Below are positions 1 through 8,914 of a DNA stretch of 64,000 bases, piece by piece (the first letter of the stretch is position 1; each line of letters begins with the position of its first letter). The stretch lies in NCBI RefSeq assembly GCF_000814475.1, contig NZ_JSVC01000017.1, positions 1 to 64,000 of the forward strand, in the 5' to 3' direction. The notes under the pieces are model-generated. The model saw only the letters and a program-made list of their open reading frames with translations, was not told the origin of the DNA and did no database searches. The stretch comes from Flavihumibacter solisilvae (GTDB lineage: Bacteria; Bacteroidota; Bacteroidia; Chitinophagales; Chitinophagaceae). Position numbers and translations under genes: made by a program.

Positions 1-633
1 TTCCATGTACCGGCAACCACACATGTACTGCATGATGTATCACTGTCAGTATATAAAGGTGAATTTGTTACCATAATGGGAAAATCCGGCTGCGGTAAGT
101 CGACTTTGTTGTACCTGTTATCCACCCTGGATACTGACTATGAAGGTACCGTCACAATAAATGGTGTGCAGGTAACCGGATTGAATGAGAACGCAATGGC
201 CGTCTTCAGGAACGCACATATCGGCTTTGTTTTCCAGTTCCATTTTCTCCTCCCGGAATTTACCGCCCTTGAAAATGTGATGTTGCCTGCATTGAAACTC
301 GGAAAATCAGATGAAGAAACGGTCTGTGAACGTGCCATGCACAGGTTGCGGCAAATGGATATGCATGAACACGCAAATAAATTGTCGGGCAGGTTATCCG
401 GAGGTCAGCAACAAAGGGTGGCAATTGCGAGGGCTTTGATCAATGATCCAATGATTATAATGGCTGATGAACCGACAGGCAACCTGGATTCTGCCAACAC
501 AGGTATCATCTTCGATATCTTTAGTCAATTGGTGCAGGAGGGCAACACAATAATTACAGTTACCCACGATCATGATTTTGCGAAGAAAAGTAATCGGATT
601 CTCCAGATGGCTGATGGCAGGATCCTGTCTTAA
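1..633 (+). CDS. ABC transporter ATP-binding protein, LolD/MacB type (5' end outside window)
   Basis: This is the ATPase subunit of a LolD/MacB-like transporter, a family that extracts lipoproteins or drives MacB-type efflux from the inner membrane. The reading frame is open from base 1, so the start lies upstream; an internal ATG at 76 would remove the strand before the Walker A motif and is not the start. About 210 residues are visible. Walker A (GKSGCGKST) is at 76-102, followed by a Q-loop region (FVFQFHFLLPEFTALENV) typical of LolD, the signature LSGGQQQR, Walker B with DEPTG and the H-loop in VTHDHDF. The cognate permease is not in the window. Family assignment is firm; LolD versus another lipoprotein or peptide exporter cannot be settled from the ATPase alone. 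Confidence 0.85.
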   Translation, partial: FHVPATTHVLHDVSLSVYKGEFVTIMGKSGCGKSTLLYLLSTLDTDYEGTVTINGVQVTGLNENAMAVFRNAHIGFVFQFHFLLPEFTALENVMLPALKLGKSDEETVCERAMHRLRQMDMHEHANKLSGRLSGGQQQRVAIARALINDPMIIMADEPTGNLDSANTGIIFDIFSQLVQEGNTIITVTHDHDFAKKSNRILQMADGRILS

Positions 634-667
634 AAAAGTGGTCCCGTCCAAACACGCGACGGGACCA
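632..667 (-). terminator. Intrinsic terminator of the small heat-shock gene
   Basis: A perfect 10-bp inverted repeat (TGGTCCCGTC, 639-648, pairing with 658-667) with a 9-nt loop. On the minus strand it is followed by a run of six T (the A-run at 632-637), so it terminates the minus-strand gene ending at 686. On the plus strand there is no T-run after the stem, so it is less likely to stop the ABC ATPase transcript. Confidence 0.75.
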
Positions 668-685
668 TGACCAGACCAACAACAA

Positions 686-1120
686 CTATTTGACTGAAAT
701 CTGCTTTGTCAAACCTGTCTTTTTGGCCACTTCGGTTTTAGGCAGTGTTATCCGTAACACGCCATCATCATAGACTGCTTCAATTTTGTCTTTGATCACT
801 TCTTCCGGCAATGTGAAGCTGCGACTGAAGGATGTATAGCTGTACTCTTTACGGGTATAACGTTCATCTCTGTCTTCTTTCTTTTCTTCTTTTTCGCAAC
901 TTATTGTCAGCATATTATCTTCAACGCTGATGTTGAAGTCACTTTTCTTCAGACCGGGCGCTGCCACTGACACTTCAAAATGATTTTTATTTTCCACAAT
1001 ATTAACCGCAGGGGTTGTTATTGATTTACCCAAGCCTGGCCAATCATTCCAGGGTCTGAAAAAATCATCAAAAAATGCGGGGAACAGTTCTCCACGCCTG
1101 ATTAATTCTTTTGGTGTCAT
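686..1120 (-). CDS. Hsp20/alpha-crystallin family small heat-shock protein
   Basis: An ATP-independent cytoplasmic holdase that binds unfolding proteins during stress. The 144-residue length is normal for bacterial class A sHsps. An N-terminal stretch rich in Phe and Trp (FPAFFDDFFRPWNDWPG, about residues 13-29) precedes the alpha-crystallin domain (about 35-130), which contains the conserved DDGVLRITLPK element near residues 118-128 and a Lys/Glu/Arg-rich loop (EKEEKKEDRDERY). The gene is monocistronic and divergent from the hut operon, sharing a 198-bp upstream region, and has its own terminator. No CIRCE-like or other heat-shock operator was recognised upstream. Assignment is secure. Confidence 0.93.
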   Translation of the reverse strand: MTPKELIRRGELFPAFFDDFFRPWNDWPGLGKSITTPAVNIVENKNHFEVSVAAPGLKKSDFNISVEDNMLTISCEKEEKKEDRDERYTRKEYSYTSFSRSFTLPEEVIKDKIEAVYDDGVLRITLPKTEVAKKTGLTKQISVK

Positions 1121-1259
1121 ATGAATTTCAATTTTAAGGTTGTGGATATTATGTCATCCCGAATATAGTTACACAATAAGCCCCCGGCTATGTCCAGTAT
1201 CAACCCGGGAAATGAGATTGATCAATAAAAAATATTCTTTTCTTTTTTACATTTTTCTA

Positions 1260-1301
1260 TTTGATTTTTCGATTTTCACTAGATTTGTATAAGCGCTTAT
1301 A
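1260..1301 (+). promoter_or_regulatory. Predicted hut operon promoter with overlapping palindromic operator
   Basis: A Bacteroidota-type -7 box TAGATTTG (1280-1287, consensus TAnnTTTG) is followed at once by a perfect 14-bp palindrome TATAAGCGCTTATA (1288-1301), placed where transcription would begin. A TTTG at 1260-1263 could serve as the -33 element, although the 16-bp spacer is slightly short. The palindrome has the size and position of a MarR-dimer operator, so repression by the gene that starts at 1319 is inferred. Confidence 0.6.
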
Positions 1302-1318
1302 TAAATAAAACCAATCCC

Positions 1319-1801
1319 TTGTCATTTTACCAGAATACCGGCGTCCTCGTGTTTGGCAGTCGTCTGCGCCGGCTTAGTGAATCCTTTCTCGCCGATGTAA
1401 ACCGTACCTATCGCCATCTTGGTATCCGGTTTGATGCCGCCTGGTTCCCAATCTTTTATATGCTTTCCCGCAAAGTGGCCGTTTCCATCCGGGAGATCTC
1501 GGAGGAACTGGAAGTATCGCATTCCGCAGCCAGCCAGCTCATCAGCAAACTGCAGGAAAAAGGCCTGATCCGGTCGGTTACCGATAAATCGGACGCACGC
1601 AAGAAAAAAGTAACGTTTACATCAAAAGGCCAGAAGCTGCTCGAGCAGGTGCTGCCGGTTTGGGAGGCTTTGCAGAAGGCTATGGATGAAATGTTCCGTG
1701 ACCTGCCGCAGGGAAAACTACTGATGGGAGCCATCAGCGAAACAGAACAGGCGTTCCTGGACTCAAGTATTTTCAACAGAATAGAAAAACATCTTAAATG
1801 A
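1319..1801 (+). CDS. MarR family transcriptional regulator, probable hut operon regulator
   Basis: A 160-residue winged-helix protein. The segment VSIREISEELEVSHSAAS (about residues 55-72) is the helix-turn-helix, followed by the recognition helix and a basic wing (DKSDARKKKVTFTSKG, about 91-106). The best start is TTG at 1319; GTG at 1349 would remove ten residues of the first dimerisation helix. It is the first gene of the histidine-utilisation operon and its stop overlaps the hutH start (ATGA, 1798-1801), implying translational coupling. Together with the palindrome at 1288-1301 this suggests an autoregulated repressor relieved by a pathway intermediate, urocanate being the usual hut inducer. 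Characterised Proteobacterial hut operons use the GntR-family HutC, so a MarR protein here is a different solution. The ligand is inferred. Confidence 0.85.
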   Translation: MSFYQNTGVLVFGSRLRRLSESFLADVNRTYRHLGIRFDAAWFPIFYMLSRKVAVSIREISEELEVSHSAASQLISKLQEKGLIRSVTDKSDARKKKVTFTSKGQKLLEQVLPVWEALQKAMDEMFRDLPQGKLLMGAISETEQAFLDSSIFNRIEKHLK

Positions 1802-3360
1802 GCTATATTTTCCAATATGGAATTGACCACCTGACTGTGGGAACTGCACTGGATATCTGCACCGGTCGCATAAAGGCGGAACTGGGTAAAGAATCCACTG
1901 TGAAAGTATTAGCTAGTGAAGCTGCTGTTGCAAAGATAGTCGCCGATAATCGAACCGTCTATGGTGTGAATACCGGCTTCGGTATTCTCGCAAATACGTC
2001 CATTTCAGAAGAAGATACCCGCACGCTTCAATATAAGATCCTCCAGAGCCATAGTGTAGGCGTGGGTGATCCCATTTCGCCTGAACTCTCTAAGCTTATG
2101 CTCATTACAAAAGTTCATGCGCTGGCCCGGGGTTATTCAGGTGTGCAGTTGTCAACCCTGCAACGGCTTTGCTGGCACATTGACAATAATGTGATTCCGG
2201 TTGTCCCCGAAAAAGGAAGTGTTGGCGCAAGCGGTGATCTTGCACCTTTATCACACCTGTGCCTGCCATTAATCGGGTTGGGAGAGGTTTACCTCCATGG
2301 CCGCAGGGTACCCACCGCTGAGGCACATCTTGAATATGGAATTGAACCGGTAATGCTCGGGCCAAAAGAAGGCCTCGCATTAATCAACGGAACACAGTTC
2401 ATCCTGGCACATGCGGTGAAAGCCGTCGAGAGGCTGCTAAATTGTCTCGACGCCGCCGATATCATCGGTGCAATGAGCCTGGAAGCACTGACTGGTACCA
2501 AAGCCCCCTTTGATGCACGGCTCCATTCACTAAGGCCCTTTGTGGGTAACAGTCTCGTCGCCCAACGCCTCAGGCTCTTACTTGAGAACTCAGCGATTAT
2601 GCAGAGCCATATCGACTGTGGTCGCGTGCAGGATCCCTATTCTCTCCGTTGTATGCCGCAGGTACATGGGGCATCCCGGAATGCGTGGCTTCACCTGAAA
2701 GAACTGACAGAAACGGAACTCAATTCAGTTACTGATAACCCCATCGTATTTGACGCCGATTATACGGTGAGCGGGGGAAACTTCCATGGTCAGCCGCTTG
2801 CACTGCCACTCGATTACAATTGTTTCGCCGCTGCGGAAATTGGAAATATTTCAGATCGTCGCTGTTACCTGTTGCTGGAAGGGAAATGGGGACTGCCATT
2901 GTTACTAATGAACAATGTTGGCCTCAACAGCGGATTCATGATCCCTCAATACACGACTGCAGCGCTGGTTACGGAAAACAAGACATTGTGTTTCCCTGCG
3001 AGTGCAGACAGCATTCCCACCTCGCTGGGACAGGAGGATCATGTCAGCATGGGCAGTATCAGCGGACGGAAATTGAACAGGGTTATCGACAACCTGGAAT
3101 ATATTCTCGGCATAGAACTGATGAGTGCAAGCCAGGCAATTGAATTCAGGCGGCCATTGAGAAGCAGCCCGATCCTCGAATTTGCACATGAGCATGTACG
3201 TAAACATGTCGGCTTTGCTAATGAAGACCGCATTTTTGCCCGTGATATCGACATGCTCACAGCCATCATCCGCGACGGATCGCTGGTGAAAAATGTCCGG
3301 AACTTTGCCAGCGGATCCGGGATAAAACTCAATGAAGGATTTGAAAATTTTCAACTATAA
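1798..3360 (+). CDS. hutH: Histidine ammonia-lyase
   Basis: Catalyses the first step of histidine degradation, L-histidine to trans-urocanate plus ammonia, in the cytoplasm. The 520-residue length is close to the usual ~510. The Ala-Ser-Gly triad that cyclises into the MIO electrophile is at residues 144-146 within GSVGASGDLAPLSHL, and the substrate-loop motif YGVNTGFG is at 55-62. The active-site region QDxYSLRCxPQVHG is also present. The ATG overlaps the stop of the MarR gene by 4 bp and hutU follows after 17 bp. Aromatic ammonia-lyases share this fold, but the hut context makes the histidine-specific assignment firm. Confidence 0.97.
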   Translation: MSYIFQYGIDHLTVGTALDICTGRIKAELGKESTVKVLASEAAVAKIVADNRTVYGVNTGFGILANTSISEEDTRTLQYKILQSHSVGVGDPISPELSKLMLITKVHALARGYSGVQLSTLQRLCWHIDNNVIPVVPEKGSVGASGDLAPLSHLCLPLIGLGEVYLHGRRVPTAEAHLEYGIEPVMLGPKEGLALINGTQFILAHAVKAVERLLNCLDAADIIGAMSLEALTGTKAPFDARLHSLRPFVGNSLVAQRLRLLLENSAIMQSHIDCGRVQDPYSLRCMPQVHGASRNAWLHLKELTETELNSVTDNPIVFDADYTVSGGNFHGQPLALPLDYNCFAAAEIGNISDRRCYLLLEGKWGLPLLLMNNVGLNSGFMIPQYTTAALVTENKTLCFPASADSIPTSLGQEDHVSMGSISGRKLNRVIDNLEYILGIELMSASQAIEFRRPLRSSPILEFAHEHVRKHVGFANEDRIFARDIDMLTAIIRDGSLVKNVRNFASGSGIKLNEGFENFQL

Positions 3361-3377
3361 AGTAATCAATTATTAAC

Positions 3378-5060
3378 ATGGAAACCATTACCAACAGGCG
3401 TTATGATGCCGTGAAGTACAAGACACCGGTGGGACCGGAGCGCAGTTGTAAAGGCTGGGTGCAGGAGGCCGCGCTTCGCATGCTGCTCAATAACCTGAAT
3501 CCTGATGTAGCGGAAAGGCCGGACGACCTGATCGTATATGGAGGAAGGGGCAAAGCGGTCCGCAACTTTGAGTCGCTGGACCTCATCATCAAAGCACTGA
3601 AGAATCTTGAAAATAATGAATCGCTGCTCATCCAGAGCGGGAAGCCGGTTGGTATTCTGCGGACGCACGAAGATGCGCCGCGCATCCTGATCTCCAATTC
3701 GCAGCTCGTGCCGAAATGGGCCACCTGGGAACATTTTGACGAGCTGGAGAAAAAAGGCCTGATGATGTATGGTCAGATGACCGCGGGATCGTGGATTTAT
3801 ATAGGATCACAGGGTATTGTGCAGGGCACCTACGAAACATATGCTGCCGCTGCTGATAAACACTTCAATGGTACACTGAAAGGAACGCTCAATGTTACAG
3901 CTGGTCTCGGTGGAATGGGCGGCGCACAACCGTTGGCAATCACCATGAATGAGGGCGTTGCACTGATCGCAGAAGTGGAGGAATGGCGGATCGACAAACG
4001 ACTGGAGACCCGTTACCTCGATGAGAAGATGACAGATATTGATGCTGCCATCGACCGCGCACTCGAAGCACGTGCGAAAGGCGAGGTGCTGAGTATTGGG
4101 GTTTTATGTAATGCTGTTCACCTGCTTGAACGGCTCATTTCCCGCAACGTGGTTCCGGACACGCTGACTGACCAGACCTCGGCACACGACCCGCTGATCG
4201 GTTATATTCCTCATACATTAACTGTCGGACAGGCGAATGTGTTGCGTCATGATCATCCTGATCAGTATCTCAAACACAGTTATAACAGTATGACCCTGCA
4301 TGTAGAGCACATGCTTACACTGCAGAAAATGGGTGCGATAACATTTGACTACGGGAATAATATCCGTGCCCGCGCCCAGGAACATGGCTTACAGAATGCA
4401 TTTGATTTTCCGGGCTTTGTTCCGGCGTATATTCGTCCACTCTTTTGCGAAGGCAAAGGGCCATTCCGCTGGGCGGCACTTAGCGGTGATCCGGCAGATA
4501 TCGCAGTAACAGACGAACTCATTGCAGGTATGTTCCCGGAGAATAAGAGCCTGCAACGCTGGCTGAAACTGGCGAAAGAGAAAATTGCGTTCCAGGGACT
4601 GCCGGCTAGGATCTGCTGGCTTGGACAGGGTGAACGGGAGAAAGCCGGACTCGCTTTCAATGAATTGGTGCGTACGGGGAAAGTGAAAGCGCCGATTGTA
4701 ATTGGCCGTGATCACCTCGACACCGGGTCAGTTGCGAGCCCGAACCGCGAAACGGAAGCAATGCTCGACGGCAGCGATGCTGTCGCTGACTGGCCCTTGC
4801 TGAACGCCCTGGTGAATACGGCAGGCGGCGCTTCGTGGGTAAGCCTGCATCATGGAGGTGGTGTAGGTATGGGATATAGTATTCATGCAGGAATGGTGAT
4901 CGTCGCCGACGGAACGGAAGCAGCCGAAGCCAGGCTGGCACGGGTGTTGCGCAATGATCCCGGTATGGGCGTAATCCGCCATGCAGACGCGGGTTACGAT
5001 ATTGCAAAGGATACAGCCCGCCAACATCGTTTAGACCTGACCGATAGGTTGGGTAAGTAG
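3378..5060 (+). CDS. hutU: Urocanate hydratase
   Basis: Converts urocanate to 4-imidazolone-5-propionate using tightly bound NAD+ as an electrophile. The protein has 560 residues, the normal length. The NAD-binding glycine-rich motif [10 protein letters not shown] is at residues 176-185; [10 protein letters not shown] (54-63) and the [19 protein letters not shown] block (131-150) are signatures of the family. It is the third gene of the hut operon, 17 bp after hutH and 22 bp before the Mur-ligase-like gene. A long minus-strand open frame beneath its 3' end (4657-5160) is only a coding shadow. Confidence 0.97.
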   Translation: METITNRRYDAVKYKTPVGPERSCKGWVQEAALRMLLNNLNPDVAERPDDLIVYGGRGKAVRNFESLDLIIKALKNLENNESLLIQSGKPVGILRTHEDAPRILISNSQLVPKWATWEHFDELEKKGLMMYGQMTAGSWIYIGSQGIVQGTYETYAAAADKHFNGTLKGTLNVTAGLGGMGGAQPLAITMNEGVALIAEVEEWRIDKRLETRYLDEKMTDIDAAIDRALEARAKGEVLSIGVLCNAVHLLERLISRNVVPDTLTDQTSAHDPLIGYIPHTLTVGQANVLRHDHPDQYLKHSYNSMTLHVEHMLTLQKMGAITFDYGNNIRARAQEHGLQNAFDFPGFVPAYIRPLFCEGKGPFRWAALSGDPADIAVTDELIAGMFPENKSLQRWLKLAKEKIAFQGLPARICWLGQGEREKAGLAFNELVRTGKVKAPIVIGRDHLDTGSVASPNRETEAMLDGSDAVADWPLLNALVNTAGGASWVSLHHGGGVGMGYSIHAGMVIVADGTEAAEARLARVLRNDPGMGVIRHADAGYDIAKDTARQHRLDLTDRLGK

Positions 5061-5082
5061 AATAATAAAGCAGTCTGAAACA

Positions 5083-6459
5083 ATGATCAATAGCATCAAC
5101 GACTTTCACAGGATTTTTTTTATCGGAATCGCAGGTACCGGGATGAGTGCCATTGCACAATACCTCAACGGCACAGGCAAATCCGTTAGCGGGAGTGACC
5201 GTTATTTCAAAAATGGTGAGCCCAATGAGACCCGGCAGAAGCTGGAAGTGGAGGGCATCCTTTGCTTTGAGCAGGACGGAACCGGGATCAATGAAAAAAC
5301 AAACCTGGTCGTTGTGTCTGCAGCTGTTGAGGAAACAGTACCGGAAGTGCAGAAAGCCAGGCAGCTGAATATTCCCATTATAAAAAGGAGTGAATTGCTG
5401 GCGCTGATTGCGAAAAGCCGCAAAACGATCGCTGTTGGCGGAACATCCGGTAAGTCGACAACCAGCGCCATGCTGTTTGATATACTACAGTTTGCCGGCA
5501 TGGAGCCGAGCATTATCAGCGGTGCCGGGCTTGTAAGCATCATCAGGGAAGGAAAGATCGGGAATGCAAAAGTCGGGAACGGCGAGTTGCTGGTAATAGA
5601 AGCGGATGAAAGCGATGGATCGATAGTTCAGTACTATCCCGAGACGGGCTTGCTACTGAATGTTGACAAAGACCATAAGGAGATCGATGTGTTGATGGAT
5701 GTGTTCCAAACTTTTAAAAATAACAGCAGCCGGTTTGTTGTAAACCAGTCCCACCCGCTTGCTGCCTCATTGTCACAGGAGCTTACGCAGGACTTCTGTC
5801 ACCACGACCATTGTGCCGCAGGATATGTAGCACGTGATTTCCGGCAGTCAGGACTTGCTATAACCTTTTCCATCAATCACGTTCCTTTTGAACTGAGCGT
5901 GGTGGGACGACACAATATGGAGAATGCACTTGCAGCCAGTACTATTGCGAACCAGGTGGGAGTAGACCTTGCAACATGTGCGGATGCCCTGCAGCGTTAT
6001 GAGGGAATTTATCGTCGCCACCAGGTAATGGGAAATAAAAATGGTGTATGGCTGATTGATGATTATGCACACAACCCGGCCAAATGTGCGGCCAGTATCG
6101 AAGCTTGCCAGCCGATAGCACCGAAAGTGATCGCCTGGTTCCAGCCGCACGGGTATGGCCCGACCCGATTCCTGAGGAATGATTTCGTTGAAGAGATCAG
6201 CCGTGTGTTGCGCCCGCAGGATGAGATCTGGATGAGCGAAATATTTTATGCCGGCGGTACTGCAACAAAAGATATTTCGGCGAATGACTTGATCCAGGAC
6301 ATAAGGGCAAAAGGTAAGAATGCATTCTTCGTTGAAAACAGGAACGAATTATTACAACACTTGCGGTCACACCTGACCGAAAACTGCGTTTTGCTGCTGA
6401 TGGGAGCACGTGATCCTGGTCTTGAGGCATTTGCAACCAGTGTCTGGAATGAATTATAA
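5083..6459 (+). CDS. Mur ligase superfamily protein (MurC/Mpl-like) inside the hut operon
   Basis: A 458-residue ATP-dependent amide ligase-like protein with the three-domain Mur architecture: an N-terminal Rossmann-like domain (IFFIGIAGTGMSAIA, about 11-25, as in MurC/Mpl), a central ATPase domain with P-loop GGTSGKSTT (119-127) and EADESD (173-178), and a C-terminal domain with DDYAHNP (326-332) and FQPHGYGPTRF (353-363). The P-loop differs from the GTHGKTTT usual in MurC/Mpl, and AHNP resembles MurE or folylpolyglutamate synthases more than the AHHP/GHHP of MurC. It lies 22 bp after hutU and 2 bp before hutI, so it should be expressed with histidine catabolism. No histidine-pathway reaction needing such a ligase is known to me. 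It may be a dedicated paralogue with a new acceptor; the true cell-wall murC is presumably elsewhere. Confidence 0.8.
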   Translation: MINSINDFHRIFFIGIAGTGMSAIAQYLNGTGKSVSGSDRYFKNGEPNETRQKLEVEGILCFEQDGTGINEKTNLVVVSAAVEETVPEVQKARQLNIPIIKRSELLALIAKSRKTIAVGGTSGKSTTSAMLFDILQFAGMEPSIISGAGLVSIIREGKIGNAKVGNGELLVIEADESDGSIVQYYPETGLLLNVDKDHKEIDVLMDVFQTFKNNSSRFVVNQSHPLAASLSQELTQDFCHHDHCAAGYVARDFRQSGLAITFSINHVPFELSVVGRHNMENALAASTIANQVGVDLATCADALQRYEGIYRRHQVMGNKNGVWLIDDYAHNPAKCAASIEACQPIAPKVIAWFQPHGYGPTRFLRNDFVEEISRVLRPQDEIWMSEIFYAGGTATKDISANDLIQDIRAKGKNAFFVENRNELLQHLRSHLTENCVLLLMGARDPGLEAFATSVWNEL

Positions 6460-6461
6460 CT

Positions 6462-7709
6462 ATGGCCACTCTTTTTACCAATATTTCGGCGCTGGCAGGG
6501 ACTTACGATGCCGGTGAAGGTCTCGGGGGACCGCTTCGCAGTGACGCACTGGCTACACTTCCCATAATGCAGAACGCATTCCTGCTTGTGGAATCCGGCC
6601 GCATTGTGTCCTTCGGCCCAATGGATTTAGTTCCAGTTGGCATTCCTGACCATGACATCATTGACGCCGATGGCCGGATCATTCTCCCGGCCTGGTGCGA
6701 CAGTCATACCCACCTGGTATTCGGTGCCAGCCGTGAGAACGAATTCATTGATAAAATCAAGGGCCTCAGCTATGCGGAGATTGCTGCCAAAGGTGGCGGG
6801 ATCCTGAACTCGGCTGCCCGGTTAAATGGCATGTCGGAAGACGAGTTGTTCCGGTTGGCTGTTGAAAGATTGCATGAAGCTGCCCGCCTTGGTACCGGGG
6901 CAATTGAGATCAAAAGCGGATATGGGTTAACGGTAGAAGGTGAGCTGAAGATGCTGCGGGTGATTAAAAAACTGAAACAAAAATCGGCACTTTCAATAAA
7001 AGCAACTTTTCTTGGAGCCCACGCATTTCCGCCGGAATACCGCGACAACCACGAAGGCTACCTGCGACTGATAGAAGAGGACATGCTACCTGTGATCGCC
7101 CGGGAACAACTGGCAGACTATATCGATGTTTTTTGTGAGCACGGATTTTTTTCACCCCAGGAAACTGAGCGGATCTGCCTGGCAGGTGCCCGGTATGGAT
7201 TACGACCGAAGATCCATGCCAACCAACTAAATCTTTCGGGCGGTGTGCAAACCGGCGTAAAAATGAATGCGCTTTCCGTAGATCACCTGGAGACTATGGA
7301 TGAGGATGCCATCCGTAGCCTGGCTGGTTCAAATACTATCGGCACATTGTTGCCAACAGCCGCATTTTTCCTGCGGATGCCCTTCCAGCCTGCACGTCAA
7401 CTGATCGACGCTGGCTGTGCGATCGCGATTGCAACCGATTTCAATCCCGGTTCGTCACCGAGCTTCAATATGAATCTTGTTATGGCCATGAGTTGTATCC
7501 AGATGAAAATGCTACCGGAAGAAGCGATAAACGCTGCTACGATCAATGGCGCCTATGCGATGGGACTTGAAGCCGAGCATGGCTGTATCCGTGTAGGCAA
7601 TCATGCAAATCTCATCCTGACCCACCGGATTCCTTCGCTGGCCTACCTGCCATATGCGTTCGGAACAAACCTCGTGGAAACCGTAATGATCAAAGGTGAA
7701 TTTATCTGA
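6462..7709 (+). CDS. hutI: Imidazolonepropionase
   Basis: Hydrolyses 4-imidazolone-5-propionate to N-formimino-L-glutamate. This is a 415-residue metal-dependent amidohydrolase. The metal-binding HxH is at residues 82-84 in CDSHTHLVFG, the typical GGGI motif follows, and further conserved ligand regions are KIHANQL, SVDHLE and ATDFNPGS. Length matches the family (about 405-420). The ATG lies 2 bp after the stop of the Mur-ligase-like gene, which indicates tight translational linkage, and hutG follows after a 32-bp gap. Assignment is firm by motif and context. Confidence 0.96.
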   Translation: MATLFTNISALAGTYDAGEGLGGPLRSDALATLPIMQNAFLLVESGRIVSFGPMDLVPVGIPDHDIIDADGRIILPAWCDSHTHLVFGASRENEFIDKIKGLSYAEIAAKGGGILNSAARLNGMSEDELFRLAVERLHEAARLGTGAIEIKSGYGLTVEGELKMLRVIKKLKQKSALSIKATFLGAHAFPPEYRDNHEGYLRLIEEDMLPVIAREQLADYIDVFCEHGFFSPQETERICLAGARYGLRPKIHANQLNLSGGVQTGVKMNALSVDHLETMDEDAIRSLAGSNTIGTLLPTAAFFLRMPFQPARQLIDAGCAIAIATDFNPGSSPSFNMNLVMAMSCIQMKMLPEEAINAATINGAYAMGLEAEHGCIRVGNHANLILTHRIPSLAYLPYAFGTNLVETVMIKGEFI

Positions 7710-7741
7710 ATTGGTTATATTCATTCTTAAATTCAACGATC

Positions 7742-8803
7742 GTGGCCATACCCCATTTCAGGTTTTATAATAAGCAGGACATACTTTACTTAACCCGTTT
7801 ACGCCGGTTTGAAACCAAACTGGGCGAGCGGGTAGAGGTACTGACAGGACCCGACCAGTTCGAGGAAGAATTGCGAAATTCGCCTGTACAGTTTGTTTTA
7901 TTCGGCATCCCGGAAGATATTGGTATAAAGGCAAACTATGGTAAAGGTGGTGCAGACTCTGCCTGGCTTCCATTTCTTTCCGCATTCCTGAATCTCCAGA
8001 GCAGTGATTTTCTTACAGGAGAAGAGGTGATGTTACTGGGGCACTTCGATTTCGGCGACCTGCAGTACCTGATAGAAAACCACGCCCAGGGCGAAGAGGA
8101 AAAAATAGAAGCGTACCGGCACGCCGTTCAGCAAATAGACGAGGAAGTGGAGTTTGTTGCCAAGCAGATCGTTGCCGCGGGTAAAATTCCCATTGCCATC
8201 GGCGGTGGTCACAACAATGCCTACCCGCTGATCAAAGGCAGCGCAAAAGGCCTGCTCAAAAACGGCAAGATCCCGATCGCCCAGATTAATGCCATCAACC
8301 TGGATGCCCACACTGATTTTCGTCCTGTCGAAGGGCGACACAGCGGTAACGGCTTCCGCTATGCAGAAGAGGATGGCTATCTTCAGAAATATTGTGTGAT
8401 CGGCGTTCAGGAAAACTACCTGCAACAGAATGTTTGGTTGGATTTTGTCAACAATCCATTCCTCGACATGATCACTTTTGAAGACATCTTTATTCACGAA
8501 AAACGCAACTTCATACAGGCAGTATCCCATGCCACCAGCTTTACAGAGGATGGTTATTGCGGGATCGAGCTGGATCTCGATGTTGTGGAAAATGTACTGA
8601 CCAGTGCTGTTACGCCGTCGGGTATCTCAACCCTCCAGGCACGCCAGTATATTACCATGGCCGCCAACCACACCCAACCGGCATACCTGCACATCTGCGA
8701 AGGCGCTGCCCAACTTTCCGATGGCCGCAAATGCGATACGACGGGAAAACTGATCAGCTACCTCGTAACTGATTTCCTGAAGATGGAAACATTCGCAAAA
8801 TGA
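7742..8803 (+). CDS. hutG: Formimidoylglutamase (arginase/ureohydrolase family)
   Basis: Predicted to hydrolyse N-formimino-L-glutamate to glutamate and formamide, the last step of the pathway. The 353-residue protein carries the ureohydrolase binuclear manganese ligands: H157 in GGGHNNAYP, D188/H190/D192 in NLDAHTDFRP, and D278/D280 in ELDLDVVE. The start is GTG at 7742, and no in-frame ATG upstream is available. Position as the last gene after hutI identifies the substrate; agmatinase or arginase activity is the alternative by fold alone. No glutamate formiminotransferase (ftcD) accompanies it, so the direct hydrolytic branch is inferred. No clear terminator was found downstream. Confidence 0.88.
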   Translation: MAIPHFRFYNKQDILYLTRLRRFETKLGERVEVLTGPDQFEEELRNSPVQFVLFGIPEDIGIKANYGKGGADSAWLPFLSAFLNLQSSDFLTGEEVMLLGHFDFGDLQYLIENHAQGEEEKIEAYRHAVQQIDEEVEFVAKQIVAAGKIPIAIGGGHNNAYPLIKGSAKGLLKNGKIPIAQINAINLDAHTDFRPVEGRHSGNGFRYAEEDGYLQKYCVIGVQENYLQQNVWLDFVNNPFLDMITFEDIFIHEKRNFIQAVSHATSFTEDGYCGIELDLDVVENVLTSAVTPSGISTLQARQYITMAANHTQPAYLHICEGAAQLSDGRKCDTTGKLISYLVTDFLKMETFAK

Positions 8804-8901
8804 TAGAGAGATAAATGATTGGGATGCTGACTATCTTCCACAGTGAAAGGGAATTACTCAGCTCTGCATGAACTGGCATAGTTTTCACGCGTTAACAAAC
8901 T

Positions 8902-8910
8902 AAAGGAGGT
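8902..8910 (+). promoter_or_regulatory. Strong Shine-Dalgarno sequence before the DUF2267 gene
   Basis: The sequence AAAGGAGGT lies 4 nt before the ATG at 8915, a near-perfect anti-16S complement at usable spacing. Other starts in this window lack a recognisable Shine-Dalgarno, as is usual in Bacteroidota, so this one stands out and fixes the start codon. Confidence 0.7.
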
Positions 8911-8914
8911 CAAT

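Noticed and set aside
4657-5160. 167-codon minus-strand open frame across the hutU 3' end
   Set aside because: Lies antisense to hutU and the next gene start, has no recognisable domain, and is rich in the Arg/Pro/His runs typical of antisense translation.
8033-8530. 165-codon minus-strand open frame inside hutG
   Set aside because: Antisense to the metal-ligand region of hutG, with no protein-family features.
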